A stretch of 33,681 nucleotides of DNA from Halieaceae bacterium (GCA_028282105.1 JANQIO010000140.1:1-33681); one strand, 5' to 3'. Positions 1 through 8,822 are shown, numbered from the stretch's first letter. The notes: generated by a model not told the origin, from the letters alone. Numbers and translations: made by a program.

Positions 1-523
1 GCACCGCCTCACTCCAGCTACCCATGCAGATGGGGCGGATGAAGCCCAGCACCAGGTACAGCCAGATGGCCGCCGCAAAAGCCCAGGTCAGGTGTTGGCC
101 CATGCCCAGTGCCTTGTTGCGGTTGTAGGTCCGCACCAGCCACAGCAGGATCGAAGCGGTGAGGAAAAAGCCGGCAATCAACCACCAGCCGCCGTCCTGC
201 AACGGTGGGATCCCCAGGCCGTACTTGGCGGGCGGCGGTTCCAGGGCCAGCCAGAACAGCTGGCGCACGAACTGCACCGGGTCCCAGTTGACCGAGGCCC
301 ACATGTTCAGGCCGATGATTTCGATGGCGATAAAGCCGCAGATCAGTGACAGCACGCCGGTAGCGCCGAGATAGATCGGCCCGATCTGGGCGTCGCCGAG
401 TTTGCCGGCCCAGTAGCTGTCGGTCGGGGTGCCCGTGCGCCACATCTCGTCGTCGCCAATTGGCACGCCGGGGTAGTGGGGGCCGCGAACCTGCACTCGG
501 GTAAATATGTTCTGGTATTCCAT
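1..523 (-). CDS. pufM: Photosynthetic reaction centre subunit M (partial, C-terminus off the window)
   Basis: PufM pairs with PufL to hold the special-pair bacteriochlorophylls, bacteriopheophytins, quinones and iron of the type II reaction centre in the inner membrane. The visible 174 residues begin [15 protein letters not shown] and include the family-typical stretches [13 protein letters not shown]-like [28 protein letters not shown] and [13 protein letters not shown]. The ATG at 521-523 is preceded by AGGGGG about 8 bases upstream. It follows pufL after 15 bases, so the two are co-transcribed. Position M44 (R. sphaeroides numbering, GDAQ motif) is Asp instead of Asn, matching a change in PufL. 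The histidine ligands of the C-terminal half and any pufC or pufBA genes lie beyond the window. Identity is certain. Confidence 0.97.
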   Translation of the reverse strand, partial: MEYQNIFTRVQVRGPHYPGVPIGDDEMWRTGTPTDSYWAGKLGDAQIGPIYLGATGVLSLICGFIAIEIIGLNMWASVNWDPVQFVRQLFWLALEPPPAKYGLGIPPLQDGGWWLIAGFFLTASILLWLVRTYNRNKALGMGQHLTWAFAAAIWLYLVLGFIRPICMGSWSEAV

Positions 524-538
524 TTCAGATGCCCCCTG

Positions 539-1363
539 TTAAGTCCACACCGGCAGTTCCAGCCACCAGTTCCACCATTCGGGCCAGCCTTTGGTCCAGA
601 ACGGCCCCGAAATGATGATGCAGACCGCGCTCCAGAATCCGGCTGACAGGGCCAGGAACAGGCCCAGGCGGTGGATGCCCAGAGCACCGATCGAGTAGCC
701 AACGTCATCGCGGAAGAAGGTGTTCTCGTGCTCGCCGGTTTTCACTGGCTCACCCTTGGCCGGATTGGTGACCGCCAGGATCAGTGAGCCGTGCATGGAC
801 AGGGCCAGTGTCGTGGTGAAAAAGAAACTCACCGCAATCATGTGCGCCGGGTTGTAGTGGAAGTGCAGATACTGGTAGCCGACGTTGGATACCCAGTCGA
901 GGTGACTGAGAATCCCGTAGGGGAAGCCGTGACCCCAGGCGCCCAGCAGGAAGGGGCGAAATACCACCAGGGTGACGTAGGCGAAGATCGCTACACCGAA
1001 GGCGAAGGGCACATGCAGTCCCATACCCAGTTTGCGAGAGATCTCAATCTCGCGGAGCATCCAGGATACGAAGGCGCCGATGGCGCATATCGTGATGAAC
1101 TGCCAGAGCCCGCCCTCCATGAGCGGTGCCAGTCCCAGGCCATATTTGAGGTCCGGGGGCGCGATATTGATCTGCCAGATGTTCCAGGTCGGACCCTGGG
1201 ACGCGCCGTAGAGAATCAGTAGCGTGCCAAGGGTGGCAAAGAATATGGTGGTGACGCCGAAGAAGCCGACATAGAAGGGCCCTATCCAGAAGTCGAACAG
1301 GTCGCCTCCCAGTAGCGTGCCACCGCGCACCCGATATTTCTTTTCAAACGTTAGCATCGTCAT
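539..1363 (-). CDS. pufL: Photosynthetic reaction centre subunit L
   Basis: This is the L subunit of the quinone-type reaction centre, 274 residues with five membrane spans. It matches the family over its whole length, from [14 protein letters not shown] to the Trp-rich end [15 protein letters not shown]. Expected ligands are present: H154 and H174 for bacteriochlorophylls, and H191 and H231 for the non-heme iron. In the QB pocket the motif reads [10 protein letters not shown], giving Glu at L212 but Asn at L213, where R. sphaeroides has Asp. The ATG at 1361-1363 lies 12 bases after the pufQ stop with AGGGG upstream, so translation is probably coupled. A second ATG two codons in is an alternative start. 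No LH1 genes precede it. Confidence 0.97.
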   Translation of the reverse strand: MTMLTFEKKYRVRGGTLLGGDLFDFWIGPFYVGFFGVTTIFFATLGTLLILYGASQGPTWNIWQINIAPPDLKYGLGLAPLMEGGLWQFITICAIGAFVSWMLREIEISRKLGMGLHVPFAFGVAIFAYVTLVVFRPFLLGAWGHGFPYGILSHLDWVSNVGYQYLHFHYNPAHMIAVSFFFTTTLALSMHGSLILAVTNPAKGEPVKTGEHENTFFRDDVGYSIGALGIHRLGLFLALSAGFWSAVCIIISGPFWTKGWPEWWNWWLELPVWT

Positions 1364-1375
1364 TGCGATTAACCC

Positions 1376-1609
1376 CTATCCCTTGAACACGCAGGGAACC
1401 ACGCTGCACGCGGCCCGGTGGGCCTCGACATAGATTCCCTCGCTCTCATCCGAGAATGCCGCCAGCGGCCGCCAGCTTCTTGGCAGTAGACGGCTGGCTG
1501 CGGCAATGGGCAGGAACAGCAGCATCGTGATGACGAGCAGCAGGCGGAACTCGAAGCTTTGCTTGCGCGCCACGGTGTGTACCAAACCCCGGTCTCTGCG
1601 TTGTTTCAT
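1376..1609 (-). CDS. pufQ: PufQ-like bacteriochlorophyll assembly protein
   Basis: The protein has 77 residues: a basic N-terminus (KQRRDRGLVHTVARK), one membrane span (about residues 22-40, LLLVITMLLFLPIAA) and a short polar tail. Its size, the pattern R..HTV.RK..EFR before the span, and its place directly after bchZ match PufQ. PufQ is known in Rhodobacter and relatives, where it supports bacteriochlorophyll synthesis and complex assembly. It lacks the His and Trp residues that bind bacteriochlorophyll in LH1 alpha or beta, so it is not pufA or pufB. A strong ribosome site, GGGGAGGTGA, sits 6 bases before the ATG at 1607-1609. The stop overlaps the ribosome site of pufL. The PufQ name rests on recalled sequence pattern plus synteny. 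Confidence 0.72.
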   Translation of the reverse strand: MKQRRDRGLVHTVARKQSFEFRLLLVITMLLFLPIAAASRLLPRSWRPLAAFSDESEGIYVEAHRAACSVVPCVFKG

Positions 1610-1640
1610 GATGGCTCACCTCCCCACTGTGTTTTTTCTG

Positions 1641-1677
1641 GACCTGGGCCGGGCTGGGTGACAGCCCTGGCCGGGTC
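1641..1677 (-). promoter_or_regulatory. Long hairpin in the bchZ-pufQ leader
   Basis: The 103-base gap between bchZ and pufQ holds an inverted repeat with 16-base arms (1641-1656 and 1662-1677) around a 5-base loop (1657-1661). Fourteen positions can pair, one of them G-U, with two mismatches. On the transcribed strand it is followed by an A-rich stretch, not a U run, so it does not look like an intrinsic terminator. Puf transcripts in Rhodobacter carry hairpins that set segment stability, and this element sits where the superoperon transcript changes from biosynthesis to reaction-centre genes. A role in RNA processing or stability is inferred. Confidence 0.55.
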
Positions 1678-1712
1678 TGTTCTGTTATCTGTTCCCGCAT
1701 TCATTCCGGCAT

Positions 1713-3146
1713 TCATGCGGGTTCCGCCAGGCGCGCCTCGCGCACGTGCAGGGCGGTCACCTGTTCGGCGCCGCTGCCACGCGCAGTACGCTCGGCGGCG
1801 TCGCGTAGCCGCTTGGCGGCAGAAATCCTTACCAGTACCGGTTCGGTTTCGATGAATTCGTCCAGCACCCGCTGCGCGTCCGCTTCCCAGTCGATGCTGG
1901 CGCGGGCCGGCGTCGCCACCGCCTGGTCCAGCTCCGTGCCCAACGGCAGGATGTTGAACAGGGCGTCAAACAGGCCGTTGCACACTTCCTGCACCAGGTA
2001 GCAGGCACCCGCATAGCCCATGTAGGGCGTGCCGGTATGGCGCCGAATCAGGGTGCCCGGGTAGGAGGCAGGCAGGTAAATGCCGCGGCCCCCGGCCTCG
2101 GCCAGGTACATGCGCTCGTTGTAGCTGCCAAACAGGATCAGCGGCGCATCTTCGTGGATACGGCGGCGCACTTCGGCGTTGTCTGGTTTGACGCCGGCGC
2201 TACGGCCAAAGGCAAACTTGCAGGGCAGTCCCAACTCCTCTTCGAGGAAATTGCGTACCCCGCGGGTATAGGTTTCATTGGCAACGATGCCGAAGCTGGC
2301 AGTACCAAAGAAGTCCTGGGTCACCGAGCGCCACAGATCCCAGATGGGTTTGATGGTGGTGCGCTTTTCCTCGGCGATAAACGGCTGCGGATCGAGCCCG
2401 GTCAGCTCGCCCAGGGTTTCCAGAAACGAGGTGGTGCTATGCAGGCCGATGGGTGCCTGCAGGTAAGGACGGTCGAGGTCCTCACAGAGCAGCCGGCCAA
2501 ACTCCCGGTACATGCAGACGTTGACGTCGGCATCCGCCAGCTTGGGAATGTCCTTGATGTGGCAACCCAGCGGGAACACCATGTTGATCTCGGCGCCAAT
2601 GCCTTCGATCAGGCGGCGTATCTCTGCGAGGTCTGACCAGGTGTTGAAGTAGCCGTAGCAGGGCCCGATGATGTTGACCCTGGGCTTTTCGCCATCCTTG
2701 CGCGGCTTGGCCGGCTTGGCCTTTTTCGGCCCGAAGCGGGTCCACAGCCAGTTCATGGCGCGGTCGGCGCTCTGCCACTGGTCTTCGTCGATGGTGCGCG
2801 GCAGGAAGCGCTCGATGCCGGTGCCTTCCGGCGTCACGCCGCCGCCAATCATCTCGGCAATGGAGCCGGTGACCACTACCGAGGGCTGGTCCGGGTCCAG
2901 GGTCTGGTGTGCCCGGCGCAGGGCGCCTTCGGTACCGTGCTGGCCGAGTTCTTCCTCGGCCAGGCCGGTGACTACGATGGGCAGTTCGTGTGGCGGCAGG
3001 GCGTCAGTGTAGTGCAGCACTGAGGTCACGGGCAGATTCTCGCAGCCCACCGGGCCGTCAATGATGACCTGCAGACCCTTGACTGCACTGAACACATAAA
3101 CGGAGCCCCAGTAGCCTCCTGCGCGGTCGTGATCGAGCACCAGCAT
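1713..3146 (-). CDS. bchZ: Chlorophyllide a reductase subunit Z
   Basis: BchZ is the catalytic partner of BchY in the nitrogenase-like chlorophyllide a reductase, which reduces ring B on the way to bacteriochlorophyll a. The 477-residue protein is full length. It shows the family stretches [29 protein letters not shown] (a Cys conserved for the shared Fe-S cluster) and [19 protein letters not shown], and a C-terminal part ending in a helical tail. The start ATG (3144-3146) overlaps the bchY stop by one base (TGATG), so the two are translationally coupled. A 103-base gap with a hairpin follows before pufQ. Confidence 0.96.
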   Translation of the reverse strand: MLVLDHDRAGGYWGSVYVFSAVKGLQVIIDGPVGCENLPVTSVLHYTDALPPHELPIVVTGLAEEELGQHGTEGALRRAHQTLDPDQPSVVVTGSIAEMIGGGVTPEGTGIERFLPRTIDEDQWQSADRAMNWLWTRFGPKKAKPAKPRKDGEKPRVNIIGPCYGYFNTWSDLAEIRRLIEGIGAEINMVFPLGCHIKDIPKLADADVNVCMYREFGRLLCEDLDRPYLQAPIGLHSTTSFLETLGELTGLDPQPFIAEEKRTTIKPIWDLWRSVTQDFFGTASFGIVANETYTRGVRNFLEEELGLPCKFAFGRSAGVKPDNAEVRRRIHEDAPLILFGSYNERMYLAEAGGRGIYLPASYPGTLIRRHTGTPYMGYAGACYLVQEVCNGLFDALFNILPLGTELDQAVATPARASIDWEADAQRVLDEFIETEPVLVRISAAKRLRDAAERTARGSGAEQVTALHVREARLAEPA

Positions 3147-4603
3147 CAGTGGTTTACCCCCGTGAAGATTCCAGCCTCATCGCCGTGGCCGACGCCGGCG
3201 AAGAAGGCTTCCATGTCAGCAAAGCGCGCCTTGTTGGCCAGTGCCGCATTGATGACCTGGGCCAGTGAGCCCGGTCCTGCGGGTCCGACCAGCGGACGGG
3301 CCGAAATCAGGTTGGTGAAGTAGAGCGAAGGAATGGCCTTCTCTTTGGCGGCCTGTACCACCGGGGTGGTACCGATGGCCAGGTCTGGCTGGTATTCCTC
3401 CATGGCCGCGAGGTCCTGTTCCAGAGAGGCGCGGAAGCGCACTTCGACACCGCGCTCTTGCAGCCATTCGCGATCCTGGTCTGACCACTGGGTGCGTGGG
3501 CAGGCGCTACCGACATAGCGTACGTCGGCGCCACATTCCACCAGCAGGCGGGCCACCAGCAGCTCTGAACCTTCGTAACCGGACATGGTGATGCGAGCAT
3601 CAATCGGGCTTGCCGCCAGGGCGCCCTGAATGGCCGGCAGGGCCGCATCGCGGGCCGCCGCAATGCGTGCGTCCTCGATGCCGGCCGCTTTGCCAATGGC
3701 TTCCAGCCATTGCTCGGTACCGCTATAGCCCACCGGCGCAGATCCCACGGCGGGTCGACCCGCGGCGGCGAACTGGCGATGGCAGTCGGTGTAAAAAGGG
3801 TGGATCATGGCAGCTACGGCGCAGTCCAACGCCGCATAAAGCTCCCGCCACTCGCGAGTTGGCACAATCGGGCCGGCTGCTATTCCGAGGGGTTCGAGCA
3901 GTCGACCGATGCTTACCGCATCCACCGGAAACATTTCACCCACCAGGCTGACGGTGGGCAACTCGCTGCGGCCCTGGGCGGGCTCCGCCACCGGGCCCTG
4001 CTCGACCTCGGTGCGGGCATAGCGCAACATGGCGCCGGCGAGAATGTCCTTGGCCTCGGCGTGGGTGGGAACGCCAAAACCCGGTACATCAATACCGATA
4101 ATGCGCACACCGTTGATGGAATTCGGCAGCAGGTCCAGCGGCACCCCTGAGGCGGTAGGCACGCAGAGGTTGATGATCACTACCGCGTCGTTCTGGGCCG
4201 GGTCGCAGAGGCCTTCAACGGCCTCCTTGATGTCTTCAAACAGCTTGCCGGTCACCAGGGTTTCCGAGTCAAAGGGCACGTAGCCCACCGTGCGCCTGGC
4301 ACCGTAAAAGTGCGAGGTGAAGGTCAGGCCGTAGACGCAGCAGGCCGAGCCGCTCAGCACCGTGGCGGTGCGCCGCATTCTCAGGCCGACACGCAGTGAA
4401 CCGAAAGCCGGGCACATACTCTGGGGCTGGTCGTGGGGGCCCATCGGGTAGTCCTTGGCGTACTGTTCCAGTACCGCCTGCTTGCCCGAGGACATCGCTT
4501 CCGCGGCGAGTTTCTCTTTGCCATTGTGGCAGCCGCCGCCCTCGCTCTCGCTCACCTCGGTGGCGGGGATGCGGCTGTGCCTGGGATCGTCATACGGTGT
4601 CAT
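3146..4603 (-). CDS. bchY: Chlorophyllide a reductase subunit Y
   Basis: BchY forms the heterotetramer core with BchZ and receives electrons from BchX. The 485-residue product has the conserved region [18 protein letters not shown], then the [20 protein letters not shown] segment with candidate cluster cysteines, and later [15 protein letters not shown]. The frame is open upstream, but the ATG at 4601-4603 is chosen because GAGGTGG lies 5 bases before it and the residues from [11 protein letters not shown] onward look like the family. This start overlaps the end of bchX by 14 bases. The longer reading to 4723 would lie wholly inside bchX and shows no family-like sequence. Confidence 0.95.
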   Translation of the reverse strand: MTPYDDPRHSRIPATEVSESEGGGCHNGKEKLAAEAMSSGKQAVLEQYAKDYPMGPHDQPQSMCPAFGSLRVGLRMRRTATVLSGSACCVYGLTFTSHFYGARRTVGYVPFDSETLVTGKLFEDIKEAVEGLCDPAQNDAVVIINLCVPTASGVPLDLLPNSINGVRIIGIDVPGFGVPTHAEAKDILAGAMLRYARTEVEQGPVAEPAQGRSELPTVSLVGEMFPVDAVSIGRLLEPLGIAAGPIVPTREWRELYAALDCAVAAMIHPFYTDCHRQFAAAGRPAVGSAPVGYSGTEQWLEAIGKAAGIEDARIAAARDAALPAIQGALAASPIDARITMSGYEGSELLVARLLVECGADVRYVGSACPRTQWSDQDREWLQERGVEVRFRASLEQDLAAMEEYQPDLAIGTTPVVQAAKEKAIPSLYFTNLISARPLVGPAGPGSLAQVINAALANKARFADMEAFFAGVGHGDEAGIFTGVNH

Positions 4604-5570
4604 AAACCACCTCGAGGGACGGTTTGGCTTCGGCGTTGGCGCCGCACAGGTCACTGATCGTGGCCGGCTCAAGGACCACGTTACGGCCCACTTCTTCGCC
4701 GTTGAAGAGATCCAGCAGCCCATCCTGGCTCAGCGGGCTGGGTTGGGTCGGCGGTGCTTCCGCCACGTTGGTGGCCAGATGGCCAAACAACTCGCCCCAC
4801 TGGCCGTCCGGATGGCCGATGATTTCGTAGTTGGCGCTCTTGCGACGTATGTCGTCATTGGCGGGAATCGAGGCGAGTTCGGGAATGCCGACCGCCTTGC
4901 AGAAGGCCTGGGCTTCGCCGGTGCCGTCATCCTTGTTGGTGACCATGCCGGCAACCCCGACATTGCCGCCGAGGCGGCGGAAGTACTCCACCGCGGAGCA
5001 GACGTTGTTGGCCACATACAGTGACTGCAGGTCGTTGGAGGCCACCACGATGACTTTCTGGCACATGTCGCGAGCGATGGGCAGGCCAAAGCCGCCGCAA
5101 ACCACGTCACCGAGGAAGTCGAGCAATACGTAATCGAAGTCCCAGTCGTGGAAGCCGAGTTTTTCAAGGGTTTCGAAGCCGTGAATGATGCCGCGGCCGC
5201 CGCAGCCCCGGCCCACTTCCGGGCCGCCCAGTTCCATGGCATAAACGCCGTCGCGCTTGAAACAAACGTCACCAACCGCCACCTGGTCGCCAGCCTCTTT
5301 CTTGGCAGACGCGGTCTGGATGATGGTGGGGCAGGCCTTGCCGCCAAACAGCAGTGATGTGGTGTCGCTCTTGGGGTCGCAGCCGATCAGCAGGACCTTC
5401 TTGCCCTGCTGGGCCATCATGTAAGACAGGTTGGCCAGGGTGAAACTCTTGCCAATACCGCCTTTACCGTAGATAGCGATAATCTGTGTTCCCGAGGCGG
5501 CTGCAGCCGATGTGGCGATGGTTTCGTCGCCGCGGTCCGGGATGTATTCGTTAATCTTGCCACTTCCCAT
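4590..5570 (-). CDS. bchX: Chlorophyllide a reductase iron protein subunit X
   Basis: BchX is the NifH-like ATP-dependent reductase that feeds electrons to BchYZ. The 326-residue sequence has the P-loop YGKGGIGKS (residues 34-42), the switch-like CDPKSD (64-69), and the two cysteines that bridge the 4Fe-4S cluster between monomers: C123 in GRGCGGRG and C158 in GDVVCGGFGLP. The roughly 25-residue extension before the P-loop and the C-terminal tail after residue 270 separate it from BchL. Its ATG overlaps the bchC stop by one base (TGATG), and bchY starts inside its last codons. The three reductase genes are thus made as one coupled unit. Confidence 0.97.
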   Translation of the reverse strand: MGSGKINEYIPDRGDETIATSAAAASGTQIIAIYGKGGIGKSFTLANLSYMMAQQGKKVLLIGCDPKSDTTSLLFGGKACPTIIQTASAKKEAGDQVAVGDVCFKRDGVYAMELGGPEVGRGCGGRGIIHGFETLEKLGFHDWDFDYVLLDFLGDVVCGGFGLPIARDMCQKVIVVASNDLQSLYVANNVCSAVEYFRRLGGNVGVAGMVTNKDDGTGEAQAFCKAVGIPELASIPANDDIRRKSANYEIIGHPDGQWGELFGHLATNVAEAPPTQPSPLSQDGLLDLFNGEEVGRNVVLEPATISDLCGANAEAKPSLEVVYDTV

Positions 5571-6517
5571 CAGGCAGTTCTCCAGTCGAGGATCATCTTC
5601 AGGCAGTCGGCGGACTCGAATGCCGTGGCATAGGCGGCCTCCGCTGCGTCAGGTTTTTCGCGGTGGGTAATCAACCCGGCGAGGGACAGTTCACCTCGCG
5701 TTACCAGCTCCAGCGTTGCGACCAGGTCTGCGGGCTGCCATTCGGCAGCAATCGCAATCGACGCCTCGCGCATGAAGGCCGGCGGAAATGCAAATGACAG
5801 TGGCTGGTCGTAGAAGCCGGCGAGCACAATCTCGCCGCCCGGGGCCAGGTGTCCCACCAGGGTGTCCAGCAGCCCTTCGGCGCCGCTGACATCGACAATG
5901 CTGGGGTAGTCGCGGCGGCTGTCTTCATCGGGTGCGATCACCTGGTAGCCCTCGGCGCCGCTACGGCGCGCTGCCTGGGTTTCCCAGACCACCACATCGT
6001 CGCGTCCCAGGGCGACCAGCAGGCGGGCGATCAGCCTGCCCAGGACACCGTGTCCCACCACCAGGTCCGGCAGTGCGCGGGCGCGCTGTATGGCGTGATA
6101 GGCGGTGGCGGCCAGTGCCAGCAGGGTGGCTTCTTCGCCGAGGTCATCGCCGACGGCAATGACTCGATCTGCGGGTACCACGATGCGTGAACTGGCACCG
6201 CCGAACAGTCCTGCGACATCGGCATAGCCCCGGGAACCCGGTATGAACACCCGTTGGCCATTCTGCAGAGTGCTATCGGCAGCGGTCGTGTTGATGCGGC
6301 CCACCGCTTCGTAACCGGGAACCAGGGGATAGCTGAGTCCCGGGAAGGGTGGCATGCGACCCTGCCAGAGCAGGCGTTCGGTGCCGGTGCTGATCCCGCT
6401 CCATTCCACATCAACGATGCAGTCTTCAGCGGTCACAGGCGCCAGGCCAACCTGTCTAAGGGTCACATTGCCGGGCTGTTCGAATACCACAGCCGAGGCT
6501 TTTTCTGTTATTGCCAC
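5570..6517 (-). CDS. bchC: Bacteriochlorophyllide a dehydrogenase (3-hydroxyethyl oxidation)
   Basis: BchC oxidises the 3-hydroxyethyl group of bacteriochlorophyllide to 3-acetyl. The 315-residue protein belongs to the zinc-alcohol-dehydrogenase-like family: an N-terminal GroES-like half (GRMPPFPGLSYPLVPGYEAVG, about residues 53-73) and a Rossmann half near residues 145-250 (VVGHGVLGRLIARLLVALG). The start is a GTG at 6515-6517 with GGGGGA upstream; a nearby ATG is out of frame. It opens the bchCXYZ part of the superoperon and has its own promoter and repressor boxes at 6583-6626, so it can be transcribed both from there and from crtE. Confidence 0.95.
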   Translation of the reverse strand: MAITEKASAVVFEQPGNVTLRQVGLAPVTAEDCIVDVEWSGISTGTERLLWQGRMPPFPGLSYPLVPGYEAVGRINTTAADSTLQNGQRVFIPGSRGYADVAGLFGGASSRIVVPADRVIAVGDDLGEEATLLALAATAYHAIQRARALPDLVVGHGVLGRLIARLLVALGRDDVVVWETQAARRSGAEGYQVIAPDEDSRRDYPSIVDVSGAEGLLDTLVGHLAPGGEIVLAGFYDQPLSFAFPPAFMREASIAIAAEWQPADLVATLELVTRGELSLAGLITHREKPDAAEAAYATAFESADCLKMILDWRTA

Positions 6518-6582
6518 AGCATCCCCCGGATTTGCAGACGTGTCCCGCGGAATAGCGGGGTGACGTTCGCGTTCCAGATAAG

Positions 6583-6626
6583 TGTAATTTAGAGTTTACA
6601 TGTAAAACTGTCAACAAAAATATACA
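6583..6626 (-). promoter_or_regulatory. bchC promoter with two PpsR/CrtJ boxes
   Basis: Two TGT-N12-ACA boxes lie at 6583-6600 and 6609-6626, separated by 8 bases. This is the same pattern and spacing known for CrtJ/PpsR at the R. capsulatus bchC promoter. On the minus strand a sigma70-type promoter overlaps both: TTGACA at 6614-6609, a 17-base spacer, and TAAATT at 6591-6586. Repressor binding would cover both hexamers. PpsR is a known redox-responsive repressor of bch and crt genes; its gene is not in this window. Confidence 0.85.
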
Positions 6627-6649
6627 TACGTTCCTATCGAGGTTACCTA

Positions 6650-7798
6650 TCAGGCCTCGGCCAGCAGTACGCGCACCATGTGGGGGCGGTAGGTTCTGAC
6701 TTCCCTGCCGTTGCGGAAGCCGGCGTCTGCCAGCATTGCCAGTAACTCCTCCGCCGTGCGCGGCCGCCCGCTGCCCATGGCAAACAGATAGAGGCCGAAG
6801 TAGGCGTGGCCAAAGGTTTCGGCGCCGACGCTCTCCGCCATCGGCTCGGCCAGCAGTAGTCTGCCGCCCGGGGCGAGACTGGCCCTGATCGCGCTCAACA
6901 GTGTTCTGACGGCGTCGTCGTTGTGATCGTGAACCACCCGCACCAGGCTGACGACGTCGGGTTTGCCGAAGGCCTTACCCTGTTCATCTCCGAGAGGGGC
7001 CTTGAACATGTCGCCGGATACTGAACGGGCACGTTCGCTCAAGCCCCTGCGCGCAAAATTCTGATTGGCCAGTGCCGCCACGGCCGGCAGGTCCAGCACT
7101 GTGGCCTTGAGCTGTGGCCAGCGATTGAGAGCGTGACTGACAAAAGTGCCGTTACCGCCGGCGATGTCCCAAAGGTGCTGTCGGCCTGACAAATCCGCTG
7201 CATCGAGGATGTCGTCTGCCACCATGGACTGGGAGGCCGCCATCAGCTCGCTGTAGCGTTCGGCGTCGCCGTCGTTACCGGTCGCATAGGGCCAGAACTC
7301 GGCCAGCTCCGGGCTGTGCTCTCCGCGCAGCAGGGCGACCGGTTCCGTGAGGTCGCGGTACAGCCACCGGTTGTGCTCCACCATGGCAACGACGCCGGGG
7401 TTGGCGAGTACCGCCGCTCCCAGTTCGCCGAGGGTAAAATGCGAGCCGCGCCGCTCCAGTAACTGCAATGAGTCGGCCGCCAGCAGCAGGCGCCGCATGG
7501 GGTCTTCGGCCAGGCCGCATTCCCGGGCCAGTTCAGCGGCATCGGCGCGGCGCTCGCGCAGGCGCTCAAAGATCTGCAGTTCTACACAGGCCCCAAGCAC
7601 CTGGGAATAGACGAAGCCCGCGGCGATATCGAATACGGCGCCAGCCTTGCGTCGGGCGATCCCGCGGGTCAGGGGAAAGCGAGCCGACCAGCGCTGGAAG
7701 CGGGGGTTTGCGACCAGGCGGTTGCGCCAGTCTATGAAGCGGTCGCGCAGGCTGACAGCAGGCCTCGGCATGGGCAGGTGTTCGCTGGGTGCCGACAC
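6650..7798 (-). CDS. crtF: Demethylspheroidene / hydroxyneurosporene O-methyltransferase
   Basis: CrtF methylates the tertiary hydroxyl that CrtC adds to acyclic carotenoids, using S-adenosylmethionine. The 382-residue protein has a winged-helix dimerisation region (about residues 55-130), the SAM-binding motif DIAGGNGTF (211-219) and a C-terminal plant-O-methyltransferase-like catalytic part with RVVHDHNDD (about 290-298). The start is weak. The GTG at 7796-7798 is three codons after an in-frame stop and lacks a clear ribosome site, and ATG at 7769-7771 is an alternative. It follows crtE by 34 bases and is separated from bchC by a 132-base promoter region, as in the Rhodobacter superoperon. 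Confidence 0.93.
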   Translation of the reverse strand: MSAPSEHLPMPRPAVSLRDRFIDWRNRLVANPRFQRWSARFPLTRGIARRKAGAVFDIAAGFVYSQVLGACVELQIFERLRERRADAAELARECGLAEDPMRRLLLAADSLQLLERRGSHFTLGELGAAVLANPGVVAMVEHNRWLYRDLTEPVALLRGEHSPELAEFWPYATGNDGDAERYSELMAASQSMVADDILDAADLSGRQHLWDIAGGNGTFVSHALNRWPQLKATVLDLPAVAALANQNFARRGLSERARSVSGDMFKAPLGDEQGKAFGKPDVVSLVRVVHDHNDDAVRTLLSAIRASLAPGGRLLLAEPMAESVGAETFGHAYFGLYLFAMGSGRPRTAEELLAMLADAGFRNGREVRTYRPHMVRVLLAEA

Positions 7799-7832
7799 CG
7801 TGGGCTAGCGGACGCGGGTTGTCAGGCCGGGC

Positions 7833-8717
7833 TCAGGCCGCACGGCTCAGTCCCTTGGGTATGAAACCCTGGGATTGTGCGCGCACCAGGTCTACCAGCA
7901 GGTCTCGTCCCGGGCAGTCAGGGATGCTGTCGATGCCCGCCTCGATCAGCTCTCGCAGCCTGCGGGCAGCGCCCTGCACACCCAATTGGGCGACCGCGTT
8001 GGGCCGCTCCAGGTGTTCGTCCTGGTGACAGGGTTTGCCCAGGGCCTCGGGAGTGGCAATGGCGTCCTGGATGTCGTCGGCGACCTGGTAAGCCTCGCCG
8101 ATGCTGGTGCCCAGGGTTTCCCAGGGTGCGCCATCAACGCCGGCGCTGGCGGCGCCGGCATGGGTGGCGGCAATAAACAGGGCGCCGGTTTTGGCGCGGT
8201 GATAGCGCGCCAGGTCTACGGTGGGCTCGCTTTCCCAGGCCTGCCCGGCGCAGATTCCGTGGGGAGCGCCCACACCGCGCGCCAATACCGCGAACACGCC
8301 CGGCATACGCAGCGCTGCAGCGCCGCTGAGCTCGCCGGTGGCCACGGTTTCCAGGGCCGCCACAATCAGGGCGTCCCCGGCCAGCACCGCTATGGGTTCA
8401 CCAAAAGCTCGGTGTACGGAGGGCTTGCCACGGCGCATTGGGGCATCGTCAAAGCAGGGCAGGTCGTCGTGGACCAGGGAAGCGCAGTGCAGTAACTCGA
8501 TGGCGCAGGCTGCTCGCAGCGCCAGCTCTACGCTGTCGCATTCATTGGCCAGGGCTATGGCCAGGCACAGTTTGGGACGGATTCGTGCGCCGCCCGGAAA
8601 CACCGCGTGGTGCAGAGCGCGCGCCAGTTTCTGGGGGCAGTCCCGGCTGGCCGTGCGGTCCAGTACCGCAGCCAGTGCGGCTTCTATGTCGGGCTTGTCA
8701 GTCGGTCGTAGCGCCAT
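7833..8717 (-). CDS. crtE: Geranylgeranyl diphosphate synthase
   Basis: CrtE makes the C20 diphosphate used for both carotenoids and the bacteriochlorophyll tail. The 294-residue trans-prenyltransferase has the first Asp-rich motif DDLPCFDD (residues 84-91) and the second DDIQD (214-218), with PGGARIRPKL and GKPSVHRAFGE between and before them. The ATG at 8715-8717 is chosen because AGAGGTGA ends 5 bases upstream; the GTG three codons earlier falls inside that ribosome site. It is the first gene of the minus-strand superoperon and is divergent from crtD. The shared intergenic region has paired PpsR boxes. Confidence 0.95.
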   Translation of the reverse strand: MALRPTDKPDIEAALAAVLDRTASRDCPQKLARALHHAVFPGGARIRPKLCLAIALANECDSVELALRAACAIELLHCASLVHDDLPCFDDAPMRRGKPSVHRAFGEPIAVLAGDALIVAALETVATGELSGAAALRMPGVFAVLARGVGAPHGICAGQAWESEPTVDLARYHRAKTGALFIAATHAGAASAGVDGAPWETLGTSIGEAYQVADDIQDAIATPEALGKPCHQDEHLERPNAVAQLGVQGAARRLRELIEAGIDSIPDCPGRDLLVDLVRAQSQGFIPKGLSRAA

Positions 8718-8779
8718 GCTGGTCACCTCTCTGCCGGGTTTCCCCGTCGGGCTGGTTGCCTGTTATTGTTGCTAAGGTG

Positions 8780-8822
8780 TGTCAAACAAACTCAACAGCT
8801 AAACTGTAAGTTAAACTAGACA
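8780..8822. promoter_or_regulatory. Paired PpsR/CrtJ boxes in the crtE-crtD divergent promoter
   Basis: TGT-N12-ACA boxes occur at 8780-8797 and 8805-8822, 7 bases apart, between the divergent starts of crtE (8717) and crtD (8864). The pattern is symmetric and could control both directions. For crtD a TATTAT at 8827-8832 could serve as a -10 element just downstream of the second box, though no good -35 element is seen. A TTGACA lies on the minus strand at 8785-8780 within the first box, as it does before bchC, but I find no well-spaced -10 for crtE. Confidence 0.8.

Noticed and set aside
1376-1609. Possibility that the small protein before pufL is an LH1 alpha or beta chain
   Set aside because: It has no bacteriochlorophyll-binding His next to the span and no typical LH1 N- or C-terminal Trp pattern; the PufQ pattern and position fit better.
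4604-4723. Longer N-terminus for bchY
   Set aside because: It lies inside bchX, is not family-like, and a strong ribosome site precedes the ATG at 4603.
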